This document shows, one piece after another, positions 8,674 through 18,328 of a stretch of 64,000 nt of DNA. A program made the position numbers and the translations under genes. Source of the stretch: Microvirga arabica (GTDB lineage Bacteria; Pseudomonadota; Alphaproteobacteria; Rhizobiales; Beijerinckiaceae); assembly GCF_016811235.1 (NCBI RefSeq), contig NZ_JAFBID010000004.1:98845-162844 (forward strand). Reading direction: 5' to 3'. The notes under the pieces were generated by a model. The model saw only the letters and a program-made list of their open reading frames with translations, did not search any database and was not told the DNA's origin. Every line of letters starts with the position of its first letter. Position 1 is the first letter of the stretch.

Positions 8674-9215
8674 GTGCAACTCCTCAAGTAATCTGCCCAG
8701 ACGCGTGTCTTATTGCCGGACACCAAGCGTCGTCTCGGCTAGAGCGGCGCAGCGTTGGCGCTTCAGCGCACCAGGCTTTCTGACAGCCAACATATCCTAG
8801 TGGCAGACGTTCCTAGACTAGACATGCGTCTTCGTCGGGTTCGTACGCTAGAGAGCAGAATTCATCGGACTAAGCGTCAGACCCCTGTTTGGCGGATGTC
8901 GTTAAGGGCGGATGCGCAATGCTCGCGTGCCCATTTTGCTCACCACTCATACAGTGTCCGCTGGAGTACACGGCGGTTAGGTAGGAGGAGAACTGCCCAG
9001 AGGGTTTTACATTGCCTTCATAACGACGAGCGGCGAGGGCTCGCTCCGGCACTTTGGATCACGCAACCGGATCCGGCTGCGGACAAAGCCTCAGCGCCAT
9101 TGCGCGAGGTTCATTCGCGTTAACCCTCACGGCTGTCGAACCTCGTGGCTCGCAACCGCTAGCTTTGCCCGCTTCACCGGCTCGAGCGCGCCACTTAGAA
9201 CAGTGGAGTTCAGGT
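8674..9215. other. Divergent intergenic region
   Basis: This lies between the minus-strand PRC gene and the plus-strand gene at 9216. It contains the EcfG-type motif at 8789-8813; no gene was seen. Confidence 0.5.
8789..8813 (-). promoter_or_regulatory. EcfG-type promoter motif before PRC gene 8191-8673
   Basis: The minus strand reads GGAAC-N17-GTT, with the -10 element about 115 bases before the ATG. The only gene it can serve is the exported PRC-barrel protein. Confidence 0.5.
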
Positions 9216-9524
9216 ATGAAACTCTTGAATGGAATCCCTGTCGTGAGTATCGCAGCAATCGCTTTCGCCCATAGCTCTCATCCAAGCTGGGCTCAAGTGC
9301 CATGTGCTCCACGCGATGAAATCGTCGATGCACTTAGCGAACACTATAAGGAAGTTCCTGCGGGAATCGGCTTGGCGCCTCCGAGCCGCGTGTTCGAGCT
9401 ATACGTCTCTGACGGTGGTACCTGGACGCTTTTGCTCACGACCGCAAGCGGGAGATCCTGTGTGATCGGGGCTGGAGAGAACTGGGAATCCAGTACAGTA
9501 TCGACCAAGGGAAGTGCCATCTAA
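9216..9524 (+). CDS. Exported 102-residue hypothetical protein
   Basis: It has a signal peptide (LLNGIPVVSIAAIAFAHSSH, cleaved near SWAQ) and two cysteines in the mature part (VPCAPRDEI and GRSCVIGAG) that could form a disulfide. The pattern CAPRDEIVDALSEHYKE, then GTWTLLLTTASGRSCVIGAG, belongs to a small exported family seen in Methylobacterium and rhizobia, with no known function. GGAG is followed by 7-8 bases before the ATG. Confidence 0.75.
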   Translation: MKLLNGIPVVSIAAIAFAHSSHPSWAQVPCAPRDEIVDALSEHYKEVPAGIGLAPPSRVFELYVSDGGTWTLLLTTASGRSCVIGAGENWESSTVSTKGSAI

Positions 9525-10061
9525 GCTCCGAAACAGCAGGCACGGGATATTTCGCAGGACAGAGACATCCTGACCTGGCGGCGGCAGAAGCGGTGGCGTG
9601 TCGCTCCAGGTACGGTGGCGTACCGGATTGTGGCTACTGATCCTTGATAGATAAACCCTGTGAACGTGACGGCAGGTGTCAAATTGCAACCTGGTTCTCT
9701 GTGCCCCGTCTCGAGTTCAAGGCTTTGCCGGTTTAGAGCGTTAGCGGCGCTTCTCATCATGGAAGGAGAGTGATCCATGCTGCACGGCCGAAACAGGTCT
9801 GGATACCCACAATCGGACAATGTGCCTCAGAGTTACAAATTGTTCATTGGGCTGTAAGGCTCTCTCTATGGGCAAACAGCAAAGTCTAGAGATGAGGCGC
9901 TCGTCGCAAGTCATCTTGGCAGTGTGTAGAAGACCCCTCTGCCGACACTGTGCGCCGGAAGCCCGCCTAATCAGATCAGATGCGAGTAGATCTACTGTCA
10001 CAATCTGACCAGCATGCATGAGCCCAGCTTGATGGCGGCCAAGTACCCGGAGAGACAATCT
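9525..10061. other. Gene-free stretch
   Basis: Nothing supportable; overlapping open frames on both strands lack ribosome-binding sites. Confidence 0.45.
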
Positions 10062-11909
10062 ATGATCAGCCGTGCCGCATGCATTGTCGTTGCACTTTAT
10101 GTAGGGCTATCGCCCGCCACTGGGCAGGAGGAGGGATGGCGCCACGGCCTTGCCCTGATGGGAACGCCAAAGTACGAGATCGGCTTCGGCCACTTCGATT
10201 ATGTTAACCCAGATGCTCCAAAGGGCGGCCTCGTACGATTTGGGGTGCAGGGTACCTTTGACAATTTCAATCTGGTCGTCTCCGGGGTGAAAGGCGAACT
10301 TGAGGCGGGCATCAGCCGGCTCTATGACACACTCATGACGCGCTCGATGGACGAGGTAGGAACGGTCTATGGTCTCCTGGCGGAAGCCGTGCGATACCCT
10401 GCGGACTACTCATCTGTTACCTATCGCCTCAATCGACATGCCCGATGGCACGATGGGAGAGCGGTGACACCCGAAGACGTCATCTTCTCCCTTGACTCGC
10501 TGAAGACCTACTCCCCGCTTTACGCGTTGTACTACAAGAACGTCTCTGAGGCAGAGAAGACAGGAGAGCGCGAGGTCACCTTCACCTTCAATGAAACCGG
10601 CAATCGGGAACTGCCGCAGATCGTCGGACAACTTCCTGTACTGCCGAAGCACTGGTGGGAAGCGACAGGCCCTGACGGCAAGTCGCGGAATATTGGGGAG
10701 ACCACTCTAGAGCCCCCTTTGGGATCAGGCCCTTACCGGCTGAAGAGCTTTGAGGCGGGTCGCACGGCATCCTACGAGCGGGTTCCCGACTACTGGGGGG
10801 AAAGCCTCAACGTCAACCGTGGCCAGCACAACCTCGATGAGGTTCGATATGAGTACTTTCGAGATGCGACAGTGCTCCTCGAAGCGTTCAAGGCAGATCG
10901 GATCGACTATCGCAGCGAGAACATCGCACGGCAGTGGGCAACTGCGTACGACTTTCCAGCTGTTCACGACGGCCGCGTGGTCAAGGAAGAGTTTCCGCTC
11001 CGTGCAATGGGTGTTATGCAAGCGCTGGTATTTAATCTGCGACAGGACAGGTTCAAAGACGAGCGCGTTCGCCGCGCATTTAACCTCGCCTTCGATTTTG
11101 AAGATATCAATCGCACTCTCTTCTACGGCTTGTACGACCGTATCGACTCGTTCTTCTTCGGTACCGACTTGGCTGCCACAGGCCTGCCCGAGGGACGAGA
11201 ACTCGCGATCCTGGAGAGCTTGGGCGACAAAGTGCCGGCATCGGTGTTTACGGAGCCCTATCGCAATCCGATCAATGGAACGAACCAGGCCGTCCGCGAC
11301 AATCTACGTGAAGCAATGCGTCTCCTCGAAGAGGCAGGATATGAGTTGAAAGGGGGGCGGATGGTGAGCAGGCTTACTGGCGAGCCGCTGACCGCCGAGT
11401 ATATTACGGCTGATCAAAGCTTCGAGCGCGTGATCCTACCCTATCGGCAGGCGCTAGAGCGGATTGGCATCGGCCTGAGCGTTCGGGCGCTTGATCCTGC
11501 ACAGTACCAGAACAGAGTACGCTCGTTCGATTTTGATATTACGACACATGTGTGGACACAGAGTCTCTCGCCAGGCAACGAGCAGCGGGAGTACTGGGGT
11601 TCCGGCGCGGCGGATCAACCGGGGTCACAGAACATTGCCGGTATAAAGGACCCGGCCATCGACGCCTTGATCGAAAGAATCATTTTTGCTGGAGATCGTG
11701 AGGAACTCGTGGCAGCCACGAGGGCGCTCGACAGGGTTCTCCTCCACCACAACTACGTGGTACCGCAGTGGTACTCGCTCGTAGCCCGTACCGCACGCTG
11801 GAACCGGTTCGGACGCCCGGTCGACCTCCCTCGGTATGGTGGATCAGCCTTTCCGGACGTTTGGTGGTATGATCCGGCTCTGGCCGCCCGGGTAGGCACA
11901 GCGCGCTAA
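10062..11909 (+). CDS. Extracellular solute-binding protein, family 5 (YejA-like)
   Basis: A 615-residue periplasmic binding protein of an ABC importer for oligopeptides or microcin-C-like compounds. The signal peptide is MISRAACIVVALYVGLSPAT. The mature start, HGLALMGTPKYEIGFGHFDY followed by VNPDAPKGG, is the YejA/family-5 N-terminus. Later hallmarks are RYPADYSSVTYRLN, WHDGRAVTPEDVIFSLDSL and VRRAFNLAFDFEDINRTLFY. The ATG at 10062 has GGAGAG seven bases upstream. No permease or ATPase gene is adjacent, so it must use a transporter encoded elsewhere or be an orphan receptor. Confidence 0.9.
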   Translation: MISRAACIVVALYVGLSPATGQEEGWRHGLALMGTPKYEIGFGHFDYVNPDAPKGGLVRFGVQGTFDNFNLVVSGVKGELEAGISRLYDTLMTRSMDEVGTVYGLLAEAVRYPADYSSVTYRLNRHARWHDGRAVTPEDVIFSLDSLKTYSPLYALYYKNVSEAEKTGEREVTFTFNETGNRELPQIVGQLPVLPKHWWEATGPDGKSRNIGETTLEPPLGSGPYRLKSFEAGRTASYERVPDYWGESLNVNRGQHNLDEVRYEYFRDATVLLEAFKADRIDYRSENIARQWATAYDFPAVHDGRVVKEEFPLRAMGVMQALVFNLRQDRFKDERVRRAFNLAFDFEDINRTLFYGLYDRIDSFFFGTDLAATGLPEGRELAILESLGDKVPASVFTEPYRNPINGTNQAVRDNLREAMRLLEEAGYELKGGRMVSRLTGEPLTAEYITADQSFERVILPYRQALERIGIGLSVRALDPAQYQNRVRSFDFDITTHVWTQSLSPGNEQREYWGSGAADQPGSQNIAGIKDPAIDALIERIIFAGDREELVAATRALDRVLLHHNYVVPQWYSLVARTARWNRFGRPVDLPRYGGSAFPDVWWYDPALAARVGTAR

Positions 11910-12106
11910 AGCGGTCGTACGTGCATACCTTGATCCGATTTACTCCGTTCAGCGGATCAAAAGCGCATGCTTTCCACTTGAGGCTGCCGAGACTTAATGG
12001 AGGCGGCTCCTCCGGAGCCTAGCCAAACACGAGCGGTCGCCATGATCGCCTTCCGCCTCTATCTGATCCCGTAGGTATGCCATTGAGGGCGAGAGCAACG
12101 ATTACA

Positions 12107-12138
12107 GATGCCCCATGTGGGGGTCCACATGGGGCATC
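12107..12138. repeat. Perfect 14-bp inverted repeat with 4-base loop
   Basis: GATGCCCCATGTGG is followed by GGGT and the exact reverse complement. It lies about 200 bases past the binding-protein gene and has no U-run, so it could be a terminator, an operator or an RNA-stabilising hairpin. Confidence 0.7.
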
Positions 12139-12685
12139 CAACCGAGGAGAGTGTCTTCTTCAGTGAGCCCCGTAGCAGACCTTTCCCTGAACCTCGGGAG
12201 GTGTTTGCAGCAGCCGCTACGCGCTCACGATGACAACCTCTACATCGGGCCCATGTTCACGGTCAGGCTCCGGTTCCGGTACGATCCTGTACCAACGAGG
12301 ACACATGGCGCGTCTATTCGAAGTGAACTGCTCGTAGGTCACCACAGGTCGGTGCAGGCGATGCCCGATCTGATTAGAAAGCTTTCACCTTGTGGTTCTC
12401 GCGGAAGCTGAACTCAATGAACCTCGGTTCCAAACCGTGAGGTATATTCTCCAGGCGGACGCAATTCATGAAATGGCAATCGTATGCTCAAACCGTACAG
12501 TTCCGCACCATGACCACCTGCGATGCCGGAACTGGACCAGCGGTTTTGGCTTGTACTTCTAGTCAACTGGCGGATCTCGTTTGGAACTAAGGCCATGCCA
12601 ATGTGGCAGGCGATGCATTTCAATCGGATCTCGGCAGTGGCTGTGATGATGCAGATGCTCCTGACCAAATGCTCTTCAGCTAACT

Positions 12686-12730
12686 GCCCCGCTCCTATGT
12701 TTCTGCATCAGGACGGGGCCTTCTGTTTGA
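12686..12730 (+). terminator. Possible terminator hairpin
   Basis: GCCCCGCTCC pairs with GGACGGGGC (one bulged base) and is followed by TTCTGTTTG. It resembles an intrinsic terminator but has no clear gene upstream on this strand. Confidence 0.35.
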
Positions 12731-12991
12731 GTTAGGCAGGTACATTCTGAGCGTTTTCAGACGCCGATGAGATGATCACGGCTCATGTGGGCTCCACAGG
12801 CCCGCCGGCAGCTTCGTGGCAATCTAAAGAGCCGCTGCCGTTACCCCTGCGGAGCGGCCGTCGAGATGGTTGAAGCGGATTAGCAGGGACATTAGCCAAT
12901 TAATCATGCTGCTCACGGCAAGCTGCAAGTCGCGCAAGCGTAACGTGCGAGCTCAAGATTGTGGACATCGGAGATGCGCTCTTGGGGTTGC

Positions 12992-13873
12992 TTAAGAGGC
13001 GATCCTACCTTCGTCAGTCCTTGCCGAGCCTTTAGTTCCCTTTTCCTTCATCAGAGCGGCATCCAGCTCTGCACCGACCAGAACAGCAATCATTGAAAGC
13101 CAGACCCAGACCATAAAGCCCATCACTGCGCTAAGTGACCCGTAGAGTTCTACGAAGCTCCGGAAGGACGAAACGTACCAGGAAAAGAGAGCGGAACTCG
13201 CAACCCAAAGAGTGGCCGCGAGGAAGCTGCCCAGAATTATCGAGCGCCACCTAAACGCTTTGCGGCTTGGTCCAAACCGGTAAATGACTGAGATCACCGC
13301 ACTAACAATCAGCAGGAGTACTAGCCAGCGTAGGATTTCAATGAGATAGGTATGGCCGCCGCCGATCCCTAGCATCTTCAAGCCTGCGGGCACCAGCAGG
13401 ACCGCACCGAGCGCGAATACGAGGAAGATGATCGCTCCGATAGTGAAGGTGAGGGTTGCCAACGTAAATGCAAAAAAGCCTCGGGTCTCCTTGCAGTCGA
13501 AAATAGTGTTCAAGCCACGAAACAGGGCCTTCGTCCCCTTGTTTGTGGCCCACACTAGCATGAAGAACCCGACGTATGGCGTGAACACCACAACCTGTTC
13601 CTGTGATGCTTCCGCCTCAGAAAGGCGCCGGACCTGCTGCATCAAAACAGAGACGCTGCCTTGCGGGATCAGCTCGGAATATGACCCTAACAAAGTGTCA
13701 AGCCGCAGGGGATCGACAAAGAGACTGACAAGCGTGACTATTGCGGCGAGCGCTGGAAAGAACGCGAGAAGCACGAAAAACGAGATACTAGCCGCGACAG
13801 AGGTAACACTGTGACTGAGAATGCCCCGCCAAACCCGCCACGTCGTAACATAGTACATGCTTTCTTGTGCCAT
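12992..13873 (-). CDS. YihY/BrkB-family inner-membrane protein
   Basis: A 293-residue protein with about six transmembrane helices. YihY signatures are VTSVAASISFFVLLAFFPAL near residue 25, PYVGFFMLVWATNKGTKALF with the downstream RGLNTIFDCKE, the basic loop PSRKAFRWRSIILGSFLAAT, and YGSLSAVMGFMVWVWLSMIA near the end. A charged C-terminal tail (MKEKGTKGSARTDEGRIAS) is cytoplasmic. Family function is unsettled; the members were once mislabelled RNase BN. The next gene upstream on the same strand is divergent in function and separated by 79 bases. Confidence 0.9.
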   Translation of the reverse strand: MAQESMYYVTTWRVWRGILSHSVTSVAASISFFVLLAFFPALAAIVTLVSLFVDPLRLDTLLGSYSELIPQGSVSVLMQQVRRLSEAEASQEQVVVFTPYVGFFMLVWATNKGTKALFRGLNTIFDCKETRGFFAFTLATLTFTIGAIIFLVFALGAVLLVPAGLKMLGIGGGHTYLIEILRWLVLLLIVSAVISVIYRFGPSRKAFRWRSIILGSFLAATLWVASSALFSWYVSSFRSFVELYGSLSAVMGFMVWVWLSMIAVLVGAELDAALMKEKGTKGSARTDEGRIAS

Positions 13874-13952
13874 CTGCTGTCAAACCTTCTCATGCGGAGC
13901 ATAACTCATGCAACTTCCCAGGCTCCGGCATTAAAGCGCTGAGTTCAGGTCG

Positions 13953-15557
13953 CTACTCTAGCTCCCGAATACTTGCACGGACTACGTCAGCGATCAGCAA
14001 TGACAGCGCTGCAATCGTGAGTGTCGGATTAACTGATGCGATAGATGGAAAGGTGCTACTGCCTGCTATGAAGAGGTTTGGATGATCGTGAGAGCGGCAA
14101 TTATGATCGACCACCGAGCTCCGAGGGTCACCTCCCATGATCGTCGTTCCCACGAGATGGTTGTTTCGGACCCAATCCTCGTCGAACGTGATTTCTGTTG
14201 CGCCTAAGATATCGGCGATCCGCTTGTAATCGTTGCGCGTTTCTTCCGCACTCCGCCGGACGTACTCATCGATCGAATATCGGATCACCGGGCGTGGGAT
14301 CCCAATCGGGTCCATCAGCGTCTCGCTCGGAACGATGCGGTTGCTCGGGTCAGGTAGCTGCTCGTGGAAGCTGTCCACGCGTAGCCGCCTGATGGATATG
14401 TCTCGGATCCTATTGTCAAGTCGGCTTCCAAGCAGCCCCTCATCCAGCGCGTTCTGCGTGATATCAAGTGTGTCCACTCTGTTGGCGAAGTGATACTTCC
14501 TGGCTGCGTAATGGCGCCTGAATGCACCATCCCGGAGGCTCACCACTGAGGTGATCTCCTGGGGTCCACGGCCGGGGTATACTGGCTCGCGTATAACCAT
14601 ATTGGCCCCGACGCCAGGATGATCCATCAGGTTGCGTCCCACCATATCGGACGAGTTGCCAACACCCGCGGGCGTCCTTTCCGACTTGGAGATGAGCATG
14701 AGCTTGGGCGTTTCAATTCCGTTGCACGCCAGGATAAATACGCGTCCGCGTATTGTATGAGTCGCTTGTAGGGGATCCTTATACTGGATCGCCCGAACTC
14801 GCCGCTCAGGACCGACATCTATGAAATTGGCGACTGCGTTCTCGATGAGGCGCGCTCCGGCCTCTTCGGCCAGACGGACGTGGAGATCGCCGCTGTACTG
14901 AGCTCCTATCGGACAGATGGGCATGCAATTGTTATTCCCGCAGCAGGGCGGCCGTCCGCGGAATGGTTTTGTGTACCGGGCCACAGGTTCCGTGACCGTT
15001 GTAAGCCCAGCCGGACTCAATTTTCGGACCAGATACTGGTCCATGGTTGACAGTGGTATGGGAGGGAGCGGAAAGGCTGAACTCCGGGGCGGATCAAGCG
15101 CGCGCCCCTGGCCAGCAACGCCCATCTCGCGCTCCGCGCGACCGTAGTAGGGCTCCAGGAAATCATAATCGAACGGCCAGTCCCTTCCAACGCCATAAAG
15201 CGTTCGAAGCTTGAAGTCGCTCGGCAAAAGCCGCCAGGCCGCCGCTGCCCAGTGCCAAGTTGTGCCTCCGACGGCGCGGATGTACTGGTTATTATAGGCC
15301 ACTGGACCTGCCTGTATCAGGTAAGCGCCCCAATCATCAGGCGTCGGATGTGGGGCCCAGTAGTGGGGCGGGTAGGGTGCCATGAAGTGCTTCTCAGGCG
15401 CAGCCCTGAACCGGTCCACAAGAACGTCGCGGTTCAAGCGTGGACCTGCTTCAAGGATGAGGACGCTTAGGCCGGCCCGGGCAAGCTCATACGCAACGAG
15501 ACTTCCGGCGACCCCAGATCCTACCACCACGACGTCGGCGTCAAGATCGCTGGCCAT
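13953..15557 (-). CDS. GMC oxidoreductase, FAD flavoprotein subunit of a membrane sugar/polyol dehydrogenase
   Basis: A 534-residue catalytic subunit. The N-terminal Rossmann FAD motif is VVVVGSGVAGSLVAYELARA with LEAG after it. The conserved GWHW-like segment is RAVGGTTWHWAAAAWRL. The cysteine cluster CCGNNNCMPICPIGAQYSGD is typical of gluconate 2-dehydrogenase-type large subunits. The C-terminal active-site region is HLVGTTIMGGDPRSSVVDHN followed by NLFIAGSSTFPSIASVNPTL. Members oxidise a sugar acid, polyol or sugar and pass electrons to a cytochrome c subunit. The ATG at 15557 has GGAGG; a longer start at 15617 is unlikely. It is the last gene of the three-gene operon 16842-13953. The substrate cannot be read from sequence. 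Confidence 0.9.
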   Translation of the reverse strand: MASDLDADVVVVGSGVAGSLVAYELARAGLSVLILEAGPRLNRDVLVDRFRAAPEKHFMAPYPPHYWAPHPTPDDWGAYLIQAGPVAYNNQYIRAVGGTTWHWAAAAWRLLPSDFKLRTLYGVGRDWPFDYDFLEPYYGRAEREMGVAGQGRALDPPRSSAFPLPPIPLSTMDQYLVRKLSPAGLTTVTEPVARYTKPFRGRPPCCGNNNCMPICPIGAQYSGDLHVRLAEEAGARLIENAVANFIDVGPERRVRAIQYKDPLQATHTIRGRVFILACNGIETPKLMLISKSERTPAGVGNSSDMVGRNLMDHPGVGANMVIREPVYPGRGPQEITSVVSLRDGAFRRHYAARKYHFANRVDTLDITQNALDEGLLGSRLDNRIRDISIRRLRVDSFHEQLPDPSNRIVPSETLMDPIGIPRPVIRYSIDEYVRRSAEETRNDYKRIADILGATEITFDEDWVRNNHLVGTTIMGGDPRSSVVDHNCRSHDHPNLFIAGSSTFPSIASVNPTLTIAALSLLIADVVRASIRELE

Positions 15558-15574
15558 CTGACGGACCTCCACGC

Positions 15575-16084
15575 TTATAAGGGCACATGACCACCCTCCT
15601 TGGGTGGTTCGGCCCAATACCCTGTGGGCCCACCGCAGAACGTAGGGATGTTGTGCAAGCCAAGCGTGGGCCGGTACATCAGAGCGTGGGTATAGGTGGC
15701 CAACCGCTTTTCATTGTTGCTGCCATACCGGCCAGTATACCAGGCAGAGACGATCACTGTCGCGGACCGGCGTTCCTCGTCTGTCATGATCTGTTTGGCG
15801 ATCAGATCATCGATCTGGAGACCGCTGGTATCCGGCCGGTAGAGGAGACTTCGGAGTACGTTGAGTTTTGGCTGGCTGCCAGTTGCTTCGGCCAGCCCGT
15901 AAAAAATTCTCAAACCAACTTCTTCGTGCAGCATGCGCTTCCCGGTTAACATTTGCGACAAACGCATGAACTCGCTGAAGTGCAGCGGGGCCTCACCGGG
16001 CAGCGCGCGAGATGGCTGCGTGAGCGTACCGGCAGAGAGGCACGCCGCACCCTGAATGATTTGACGTCTGCTCAACCCGCTCAT
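15575..16084 (-). CDS. Small subunit of the GMC dehydrogenase, Tat-exported
   Basis: A 169-residue protein with the twin-arginine signal SRRQIIQGAACLSAGTLTQP at the very start, which would carry the folded flavoprotein partner out by hitchhiking. The mature part (EFMRLSQMLTGKRMLHEEVG, ATVIVSAWYTGRYG, YTHALMYRPTLGLHNIPTFC) matches the sorbitol dehydrogenase/gluconate dehydrogenase subunit-3 families. It overlaps the cytochrome gene by 4 bases (ATGA) and ends 17 bases before the flavoprotein start, so the three genes form one translationally coupled unit. Confidence 0.87.
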   Translation of the reverse strand: MSGLSRRQIIQGAACLSAGTLTQPSRALPGEAPLHFSEFMRLSQMLTGKRMLHEEVGLRIFYGLAEATGSQPKLNVLRSLLYRPDTSGLQIDDLIAKQIMTDEERRSATVIVSAWYTGRYGSNNEKRLATYTHALMYRPTLGLHNIPTFCGGPTGYWAEPPKEGGHVPL

Positions 16085-16842
16085 GGACTGCCCTCCGAAG
16101 CGGGCAATGTGGAGTAATAGGTGGTCACGGCCGTGATTTCGTTGTCTGTAAGGCGGGAAGCGAACGCGCGCATCCGCTCGAGAGGGTCGTTGTCCCTATG
16201 ACCGGATTTGAACAGATGCATCTGATAAGACGAGTAGGTTGCGCTTAAGCCTGCTAGTAGCGGCGCCTCGGGTGGTTTGTTCTCGAGGCCCGGTGCATGA
16301 CAGCTATCGCAGGCCGGCAGGGCCTTCTCGGGCAAGCCAAGTCGCGCAATGGCGCGACCCTGGTCGAGCACGTCGAATCGAAGATTAGATGGTTTTCGCA
16401 CGCGCTCCGCCTCGGTGAGACGGGCAAAATAGGCCGATACGTTGGCACGCTGCTCCTCGGTGAGGACGGCTGCAATGGGAGACATGACCGGGTTGGACCG
16501 CTCGCCCGACGCATAGTTCTGCAATTGCTTGAACATGTAGACCGGATTCTGGCCGGCGAGACGTGGCACAATACCCGCCGCGTCTCCTTCCCCGTTCCAC
16601 CCGTGGCACGCCACGCAGGCGCCAAAGCCGCCGCGATTGATAGCGATCGCTCGTCCGGCAATCAAATCGGCGGCCGATAGCGAGGTGACGAGACCCATAG
16701 TAGAACCGCAAAGCAGAGTGGCCGAGAGCGGCAGAGCAAAGAAGCGACGACACCATGTCGTAGATGTCCGATACTCTATTGCTACACTGAGCGGTTTGGT
16801 CCATTGAGGTGACAAGTTGAGCGCACCTGCTTCACGGGTCAT
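16081..16842 (-). CDS. Diheme cytochrome c subunit of the GMC dehydrogenase
   Basis: A 253-residue protein with an N-terminal hydrophobic segment (FFALPLSATLLCGSTMGLVT) after about 30 residues. It has two heme sites: CVACH (residues 76-80) and CDSCH (178-182). Gluconate 2-dehydrogenase cytochromes usually have three hemes in about 45 kDa; here there are two in about 27 kDa and the sequence is of c4 type. It is the first gene of the operon and overlaps the small-subunit gene. It shares the pattern NYASGERSNPVMSPIAAVL with the cytochrome at 250-1071, so the two are paralogues. The true start may be a little downstream. Confidence 0.85.
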   Translation of the reverse strand: MTREAGALNLSPQWTKPLSVAIEYRTSTTWCRRFFALPLSATLLCGSTMGLVTSLSAADLIAGRAIAINRGGFGACVACHGWNGEGDAAGIVPRLAGQNPVYMFKQLQNYASGERSNPVMSPIAAVLTEEQRANVSAYFARLTEAERVRKPSNLRFDVLDQGRAIARLGLPEKALPACDSCHAPGLENKPPEAPLLAGLSATYSSYQMHLFKSGHRDNDPLERMRAFASRLTDNEITAVTTYYSTLPASEGSP

Positions 16843-16895
16843 AATACTGCTATTCTGCGCAATGCAGAGTAGTTGTACGGGGTTGCCGGAGGATC

Positions 16896-17075
16896 ATGCA
16901 CTTCCGGCTGGAGACGGTGCGCTCCTGCACCATCAAAATCGAGCAGGATAGCGTGGCGGCTCGAATCCTTCAGTTCAATGTGACCGTCTTGCCTGCTTGC
17001 CTACATGCGGGAGGGGCACAGGAAGTCACGAACCGCCCAATCGTAGCGCAGAATAAGCTGAGCTGGCACTTGTGA
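16896..17075 (+). CDS. Possible 59-residue protein
   Basis: ATG at 16896 follows GGAGG with only 3-4 bases of spacing. The product (MHFRLETVRSCTIKIEQDSV, then AARILQFNVTVLPACLHAGG) has no signal peptide or known domain. It stands divergent from the dehydrogenase operon. It may be a chance frame. Confidence 0.3.
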   Translation: MHFRLETVRSCTIKIEQDSVAARILQFNVTVLPACLHAGGAQEVTNRPIVAQNKLSWHL

Positions 17076-17338
17076 GCCTTTGCCGCATCTGCAGTCGAGG
17101 CCGCTTGGTCCGCTACCCTCTTGTAGCGTCATGTCTTGCAAGCATTTCAGGGTTCAGGAGGAAGCGTCTTCAACAATCAACAGGTCAAATGGCTGTCCAG
17201 GATGTCCTCTGCAGAAGATCGTTCGTCGCGAGCGGCCGTGCGTGCAGCGGAATCAGTGCACTAGGGTACGCTCTGCATGCTGCGGAGATTGAACGTACTC
17301 GGCCTACACATGAGTTTTCTTTCAAAGGAGGGCACGTC

Positions 17339-17641
17339 ATGCGCTATCATTTCTACATCTCAGATGGTGAACGCCTCTACATCGACAGCATCGGCGTTGA
17401 ACTGCCGAGCCCGTCTGCAGCGATCGACCGAGCGTGGGGCACCGCCTCTCAGCTTATGCTTGAGCTCGCCACTGAAGTTCCCGATTGGACGAAATGGCGG
17501 CTGCAAATCATCGATGAAGAGCAAGGCGACTGCTTGATCCTGCCGTTCTATTACATCCAGCGAAGTGAGAGACTTCTCCGAGGATCCCCGCGCTTGAGTG
17601 GTATGATACCATGCGAGCTTGAACAGAAATTTTGGTGTTAA
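17339..17641 (+). CDS. DUF6894-family small cytoplasmic protein
   Basis: A 100-residue protein with the DUF6894 opening MRYHFYISDGERLYIDSIGV and the expected helix SPSAAIDRAWGTASQLMLEL. The strand segment WRLQIIDEEQGDCLILPFYY follows. DUF6894 proteins are abundant small proteins of Hyphomicrobiales of unknown function. The ATG at 17339 has a near-perfect AAGGAGG. The tail (RLLRGSPRLSGMIPCELEQK) is longer than usual. Confidence 0.8.
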   Translation: MRYHFYISDGERLYIDSIGVELPSPSAAIDRAWGTASQLMLELATEVPDWTKWRLQIIDEEQGDCLILPFYYIQRSERLLRGSPRLSGMIPCELEQKFWC

Positions 17642-18165
17642 CTGTGTAGTCCCAACGGCGATGATCTGGATGACTACGGCATCGTGCTCGTCCACACACC
17701 TCACGCCCGGGGATGGCATAGGAGAAACCTCGTTACAGTAGAAGAATTTGTCCTGCTTCTATGTTGCCTTCATAAGTGAGTGTTCTTTTGACGAGGACTC
17801 GAATACTAGAATGCAATGGCAAAACGTACGTTAGGGCCGAGCTCGGTTGGCCTACATGTATCAACCTTGATCCTGCCTCGATCAGGAGGGGATTTCCGGA
17901 CGGCGCCAGCTCTGGAGCCTAAGTCTCCGACTTCTAGCGCTGACGCAACGTACTCAGATTCGCCGGTAAACAGGTGGATGAGCACAAAGCCCACTGCGTA
18001 GATCCCGGTCAGAATAGGCACAGGATTCTCTATGGTAGAAGCGCCGCGCCTAATCAGTAGCTCTGGCAGAACAGTAGTCTTGGGAAACGTTGGAGGTTTG
18101 CAATGAGTGCCTCCGAGACCCGCTCGCTACCGTACCGAATTGCACTTCAAGCAAGCTCCTGGCCA
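17642..18165. other. Gene-poor stretch
   Basis: A 71-codon minus frame (17806-18021, GTG start, one hydrophobic helix) is the only candidate and is weak. Nothing else was seen. Confidence 0.4.
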
Positions 18166-18190
18166 GGAACAGGTCATCCGAACCGCTGTT
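18166..18190 (+). promoter_or_regulatory. EcfG-type promoter motif before PRC/repeat gene 18329
   Basis: GGAAC-N17-GTT with the -10 part 139 bases before the ATG at 18329. It is the same element type as seen upstream of other PRC genes here. Confidence 0.5.
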
Positions 18191-18328
18191 GTTTCAACAA
18201 TTCAAGGCAGTTGCTTCCGGTCAGCGCCGCGCCGTCCACGCCCTGGCAGTTCTTAGCCAACGACTAGCTCCGGCGGCCGCCCAACAAATGGTGCCGAACC
18301 GCTCACCTGACCTGCAACGGAGATGACG

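Larger units (their letters stand above)
11910..12991. other. 1.1-kb gene-poor region
   Basis: It holds the perfect hairpin at 12107-12138 and a terminator-like structure at 12686-12730. Open frames at 12115-12411, 12414-12668 and 12523-12735 are not supported by a domain or ribosome-binding site. Confidence 0.45.
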
